The translations under genes and the position numbers were made by a program. Below, in pieces: positions 63,601 to 64,000 of a DNA stretch of 64,000 nucleotides. The notes beneath the pieces are model-generated. The model did no database searches and was not told the origin of the DNA. It worked only from the letters and a program-made list of their open reading frames with translations. Location: NCBI RefSeq assembly GCF_012273895.1, contig NC_052105.1:2046001-2110000 (forward strand), in the 5' to 3' direction. Each line of letters begins with the position of its first letter. Position 1 is the first letter of the stretch. Source of the stretch: Zerene cesonia. Its lineage: Eukaryota > Arthropoda > Insecta > Lepidoptera > Pieridae.

Positions 63601-63793
63601 AATACAACATTTTAACATGTATATTTGATTCCAGATCAAAATAAAACGTCGAAAGCACCTCACTCTATACCCAAAGACAGTATATTCTCAACTAACCACA
63701 GTGGACGAGGACTTGAATAGTCTGTCTCTTTCCAACACTAGCACGCTGAAAGTGACAGAAGGCGTGACAAATGTACTCGAGGAACCAACTTAG
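33476..63793 (+). CDS. Fur2: Furin-like proprotein convertase, membrane-anchored (whole spliced gene)
   Basis: A secretory-pathway serine endoprotease that in its family cleaves precursors after paired basic residues. Seen in order: signal peptide (about residues 1-20), prodomain to RTKR at 94-97, S8 catalytic domain (about 125-440) with Asp155, His194, Asn295 and Ser375, P domain (about 455-590), a linker, cysteine-rich furin repeats from Cys665, one transmembrane segment, and a 52-residue tail. Coding joins: 33476-33616, 49901-50005, 52514-52639, 56630-56764, 57303-57610, 57681-59441, 59511-59626, 60212-60329, [gap 60373-61372], 61373-61868, 62200-62300, 62912-63099, 63635-63793. All fully visible introns are GT-AG and phases agree. 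At least ten repeats plus a membrane anchor favour Fur2 over Fur1; the orthology call is inference. The middle of the repeat region is lost in the gap. Confidence 0.93.
35518..35612 (-). repeat. CACCAGCTTTC family repeat, minus strand
   Basis: TAGGTGAATCGATTTATATG, TTGAAAGTTGGTGCCACTCA and CATGGTCCCAGTTAATTTAG, then GTCTAGTTTTGACAG. Confidence 0.65.
37597..38596. other. Assembly gap (1000 N) in Fur2 intron 1
   Basis: Exactly 1000 N. The flanks are AT-rich and non-coding. Confidence 0.99.
39790..40010 (+). repeat. Possible interspersed repeat in intron 1
   Basis: TGACCTGTCTCTATAAATGT ... GTGGTGTGGGCTGTGCGTTG and ATAGATCAGTGAGTCAGTAA. The base composition is unlike the flanks and the end resembles a lepidopteran repeat I recall. 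A 61-codon frame spans it, with no family resemblance. Confidence 0.35.
40132..40333 (+). repeat. CTAGCTG-family repeat, intact example
   Basis: Runs from CAAGCTGCGCCCGCGGTTTC through GTAAGTCCGTATCCCGTAGG and CAGTAGTTTTTGCGTGAAAG to ATGATATTAGTAGGAT. This is a very common dispersed type in Lepidoptera. It has no coding capacity. I suspect a non-autonomous Helitron or similar element but cannot prove the class. Confidence 0.7.
42050..42215. repeat. Rearranged CTAGCTG-family repeat
   Basis: TAGCTGCGCCCCGCGGTTTC head in + orientation joins at once to the family's 3' end in inverse orientation (AATATTATAAATGCGAAAG onward), ending AACGCAGCTAGTAAG. This is a head-to-head fold-back of two partial copies. 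Confidence 0.6.
43870..44302 (+). repeat. CTAGCTG-headed interspersed repeat, split by a SINE
   Basis: Left piece 43870-43890 (CTAGCTGCTCCCCGCGG) and right piece from 44107 (ACCCGCGTAAGTCCGTATC) to the ATTATTAGTAGGA end. Removing the insertion restores the sequence order seen at 40132-40333. Confidence 0.75.
43891..44106 (+). repeat. tRNA-derived SINE inserted into another repeat
   Basis: A box TGGTACAGTGG and B box GGTTCGATTCC lie at the start, in a tRNA-like stretch ending GTGGGGACG. The tail is a T run. It splits the repeat at 43870-44302 inside GGTTTC/ACCCGCG, with TTTC on both sides (43887-43890 and 44107-44110). Confidence 0.75.
45270..45372 (+). repeat. CACCAGCTTTC family repeat, diverged
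   Basis: ATCGTCAGAATTAATATAAA, GGGATCATTCGGAAGGGAGC and AAGAATCGTAAAAATTGGTT. Order as in the family, but the central motif is damaged. Confidence 0.55.
45722..46146 (+). repeat. Subfamily B element split by a nested insertion
   Basis: Left part 45722-45903 (GAGCACGCCTCGGCACGAAT head) and right part 46035-46146 (ACTACCTCTGCAAATGTTCA to ATGGCATAAAAAAGC). Joining across the insert restores the stem region of the subfamily. Confidence 0.78.
45904..46034 (+). mobile_element. 131-bp nested insertion with 6-bp target duplication
   Basis: Flanked by TGCATT at 45898-45903 and 46035-46040. It contains AACACCGGTTCGGAACGCAG and GAGAAGAACCGACAGTAGAA, blocks typical of a widespread lepidopteran short repeat. 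No coding capacity. Confidence 0.75.
46912..47200 (+). repeat. Interspersed repeat with GTCCGTCCGTCTGTC motif
   Basis: AAAGACCCTATTACTGAGAC, TTTGTCCGTCCGTCTGTCAC, ATGTTGCCGCTATAATAACA and TCGCGAGTCCAATACGCACC. The inverse order is seen at 3757-4135. A 71-codon frame here is fortuitous. Confidence 0.65.
48828..49052 (-). repeat. CTAGCTG-headed repeat, third type, minus strand
   Basis: On the minus strand it starts CGCTAGTTGCACGCCCCGTC and GCCCGGGTAGTCATTTATCG, matching 24846-25028 over most of its length. Confidence 0.65.
49452..49600 (+). repeat. CTAG-headed repeat of the GAAAGAATTTTT type
   Basis: GCTAGCGGTCCGCCCCGGC, CTTCGCCCATAGTACATATA, AACACTGAAAGAATTTTTCA and ATAAGCGCGTTCAAT, in the family order. 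Short frames here are read-through of the repeat. Confidence 0.7.
49901..50005 (+). CDS. Fur2: Fur2 exon 2: prodomain core
   Basis: Encodes 35 residues (48-82) in phase 0, starting IGNLKHFYLF and ending KLKNDPQ. It continues exon 1 as HGQ-IGNL, the usual prodomain junction. The acceptor is tttgttacag and the donor is CAG|GTAAGC. His59 and VTKR at 62-65 sit where human furin has its pH-sensing histidine and secondary prodomain cleavage site. Confidence 0.93.
50006..52513 (+). other. Fur2: Fur2 intron 2
   Basis: A 2.5-kb intron with GT-AG ends. It contains a CTAG-headed repeat at 50491-50655; the rest is AT-rich with nothing recognisable. Confidence 0.85.
50491..50655 (+). repeat. CTAG-headed repeat of the GAAAGAATTTTT type, near complete
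   Basis: Starts ACTAGTGGTCCACCCCGGC and ends CTTTATAATATTAGTATAGA. This is the clearest copy of the subfamily; it lies in Fur2 intron 2. Confidence 0.75.
52514..52639 (+). CDS. Fur2: Fur2 exon 3: end of prodomain with autocleavage site
   Basis: Encodes 42 residues (83-124) in phase 0. VRWVMQQRELRRTKRD carries the primary autoprocessing site RTKR|D (cleavage after Arg97). PDPLFKEQWYL then starts the mature enzyme and joins NGGAADGRDMNV in exon 4, a standard convertase sequence run. The acceptor is tttgttttag and the donor is TTG|GTACGT. Confidence 0.95.
52640..56629 (+). other. Fur2: Fur2 intron 3
   Basis: A 4.0-kb AT-rich intron. It carries a remnant of the roughly 100-bp family at 56171-56231 and a short open frame at 55003-55164 that I do not accept as an exon. 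Otherwise I see nothing. Confidence 0.85.
56171..56231 (-). repeat. CACCAGCTTTC family repeat, minus strand fragment
   Basis: TTCTGGGTGAACCGATTTTT, then ATTAGAAAGCTGGTACTTGC. It lies about 400 bp upstream of Fur2 exon 4, in intron 3. Confidence 0.55.
56630..56764 (+). CDS. Fur2: Fur2 exon 4: catalytic domain with the active-site Asp
   Basis: Encodes 45 residues (125-169), phase 0 at both ends. The motif VVITILDDGIQPNHPDL contains the catalytic Asp155 (codon 56720-56722) followed by the second Asp typical of kexins and furins. The acceptor is catttcag and the donor is TAT|GTAATT. An ORF reading on past 56764 is intron read-through and is not part of the protein. Confidence 0.96.
57303..57610 (+). 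CDS. Fur2: Fur2 exon 5: catalytic domain with the active-site His
   Basis: Starts at DPAAS after acceptor aataactcag and ends in phase 2 at AG|GTATTG. NKHGTRCAGEVAA contains the catalytic His194 (codon 57375-57377). IYSASWGPEDDGKTVDGP is a highly conserved convertase stretch near the substrate cleft. The local GC content is clearly higher than in the flanking introns, as expected of constrained coding sequence. Intron 5 is only 70 bp. Confidence 0.97.
57681..59441 (+). CDS. Fur2: Fur2 exon 6: rest of catalytic domain, P domain and first furin repeats
   Basis: This 1761-bp exon completes Arg272 and then reads AFINGVTNGRGGKGS. The oxyanion Asn295 lies in ASGNGG (codon 57748-57750) and the nucleophile Ser375 in HTGTSASAPLAAG (codon 57988-57990). 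KVSHKFGYGLMDAG closes the protease domain. The P domain runs to about residue 590 (LIFYGTATNP). In it, the loop that carries RGD in human furin reads RGN (58393-58401). After a linker rich in charged residues, Cys665 opens a cysteine-rich region with CHESCETC, CAEHCDTC and CHELCESC units. The donor AG|GTAAGA is phase 2; read-through gives a stop at once. Confidence 0.97.
59511..59626 (+). CDS. Fur2: Fur2 exon 7: furin repeat
   Basis: Completes Arg at the junction and encodes CPIGCSVCSNSVCSVCQSKW and then KAGSCFPNGNDKCDT, one cysteine-rich unit. The acceptor is tattttttag; the donor is CTA|GTGAGT, phase 1. The cysteine spacing continues the series from exon 6. Confidence 0.9.
59690..59892 (+). 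repeat. Interspersed repeat in Fur2 intron 7
   Basis: AATGAAGCGCTTTCATTTGA, TACCCATATTGAGGGAGTTG, then GACAGGTACACACTAACAGA, TAGACAGATAAATAT and TTTTTTGCGTCGGGGGTTAA. This is the pattern of a common insect dispersed repeat; the 77-codon frame across it is not a gene. Confidence 0.5.
60212..60329 (+). CDS. Fur2: Fur2 exon 8: furin repeat, last exon before the gap
   Basis: Enters in phase 1 and encodes NEYYEGGRCKNCHSTCEKCS, then NEWDCLACSSPLLLQG, a complete furin repeat. The acceptor is tctccacag; the donor is AG|GTAACT, phase 2. Only 43 bp of intron are seen before the N run at 60373. Confidence 0.9.
60373..61372. other. Fur2: Assembly gap (1000 N) inside the Fur2 cysteine-rich region
   Basis: Exactly 1000 N. 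At least part of one exon, and possibly more furin repeats, are hidden. Repeated, GC-richer coding units may have hindered assembly. Confidence 0.99.
61373..61868 (+). CDS. Fur2: Fur2 exon after the gap: furin repeats (5' end missing)
   Basis: Open frame from the gap edge, reading QTCANCVSRLNCTSC and then three more units around CYLSCETC, CHHYCQDC and CHDSCRSC. The donor is AG|GTGAGT, phase 2. The sequence CACAG at the gap edge could be mistaken for an acceptor. However, repeats in this protein start C-x-x-x-C, and the visible x-Q-T-C lacks its first Cys, so the exon more likely continues into the gap. Confidence 0.9.
62200..62300 (+). CDS. Fur2: Fur2 exon: last cysteine-rich segment
   Basis: Completes Arg at the junction and encodes VNHKCLPCCTESMASFYLSS, then NQSTDCCHCSKDI. 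The acceptor is tgtttgcag and the donor is ATTG|GTAAGC, phase 1. The phases connect both neighbours without a break. The cysteine pattern differs from the upstream repeats, as expected for the juxtamembrane end. Confidence 0.85.
62912..63099 (+). CDS. Fur2: Fur2 exon: juxtamembrane stem and transmembrane helix
   Basis: Enters in phase 1 after acceptor cacaaatag and reads GGCSNGSSAGKRRIADNIGS, then a polar stem. LLIVWSGAATALLVIALVIV (63034-63093) is a clear single-pass membrane helix, followed by IR. The donor is AGG|GTGAGG, phase 0. The orientation implied is lumenal protease and cytoplasmic C-terminus. Confidence 0.9.
63546..63583. repeat. 12-bp inverted repeat near the last Fur2 exon
   Basis: CATTATGCACTT (63546-63557) and AAGTGCATAATG (63572-63583) are exact reverse complements around a 14-nt loop, 51 bp before the last exon's acceptor. 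Confidence 0.7.
63635..63793 (+). CDS. Fur2: Fur2 last exon: cytoplasmic tail and stop
   Basis: Encodes 52 residues then TAG at 63791-63793. IKIKRRKH right after the helix is the positive stop-transfer cluster. YSQL (63683-63694) fits the YxxPhi sorting motif used for endocytosis and Golgi retrieval, and DEDL follows four residues later. The rest is Ser/Thr rich. The acceptor is gattccag, phase 0. Confidence 0.9.
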   Translation: MKIKRRKHLTLYPKTVYSQLTTVDEDLNSLSLSNTSTLKVTEGVTNVLEEPT

Positions 63794-64000
63794 TAAAAAC
63801 TCAAATAGTATTATTTTCACTGCAGACTGATACGTAGAAAGTTCATAGAATCTGTATATATTACATAGATAATCGTAGCTTATAAAATGACCAAATAAGA
63901 AATTGTTTAAATTGTTTGTTTTGCGATTTGTAACTGAAAATTATTTATGGCGCTGAGGTTAATTACATGTATACATGATGGCTTATGCCGCTTTTCATCT
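63794..64000 (+). other. Fur2: Fur2 3' UTR, end not reached
   Basis: AT-rich sequence after the stop. No AATAAA is seen before the window ends; the closest match is AATAAG near 63894. The polyadenylation site probably lies beyond the window or uses a variant signal. Confidence 0.5.

Noticed and set aside
1..64000. CRISPR arrays, bacterial operons, viral genes
   Set aside because: No regularly spaced direct repeats, no dense coding and no viral core genes; the only viral-like signal is two non-LTR retrotransposon remnants.

Overview
This window looks like one scaffold piece from a butterfly or moth (Lepidoptera). The evidence is long AT-rich non-coding DNA, GT-AG spliced exons with introns from about 70 bp to 16 kb, three 1000-N assembly gaps, and a dense set of short retroposons of types common in lepidopteran genomes. 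Nothing here is prokaryotic: there are no operons, no CRISPR array, and no intact long ORF outside one spliced gene. I could not determine the species.

One protein-coding gene is clear. It is a membrane-anchored furin-type proprotein convertase, most like insect furin-like protease 2 (Fur2), on the + strand from the ATG at 33476 to the stop at 63793. I read twelve exon blocks: signal peptide and prodomain (33476-33616, 49901-50005, 52514-52639), subtilase catalytic domain (56630-56764, 57303-57610 and the first part of 57681-59441), P domain and first cysteine-rich repeats (rest of 57681-59441), more repeats (59511-59626, 60212-60329, then a gap, then 61373-61868 and 62200-62300), membrane segment (62912-63099) and cytoplasmic tail (63635-63793). 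Phases agree at every junction that can be checked. Asp155, His194, Asn295 and Ser375 form the catalytic set. There are 936 residues before the gap and about 313 after it; the sequence between is missing.

Positions 1 to about 33240, upstream of the gene, hold no gene I can support. They contain many repeats: a LINE/SINE-like family ending in a poly(A) tail in two subfamilies, tRNA-derived SINEs, remnants of a non-LTR reverse transcriptase C-terminus, several families with a CTAGCTG-like head and a TATAATATTAGTA-like end, a roughly 100-bp family seen about seven times, and long TA runs. The same families recur in intron 1 (33617-49900), and several insertions are nested.

The most unusual non-genic object is at 10035-10462: a 428-bp insertion flanked by a 12-bp direct repeat. 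It contains a perfect 79-bp inverted repeat with an 11-nt loop, and a tRNA-like body whose 3' flank is the same sequence as the hairpin stem. It looks like a tRNA-derived retroposon that snapped back during reverse transcription, with the turn in the T-arm.
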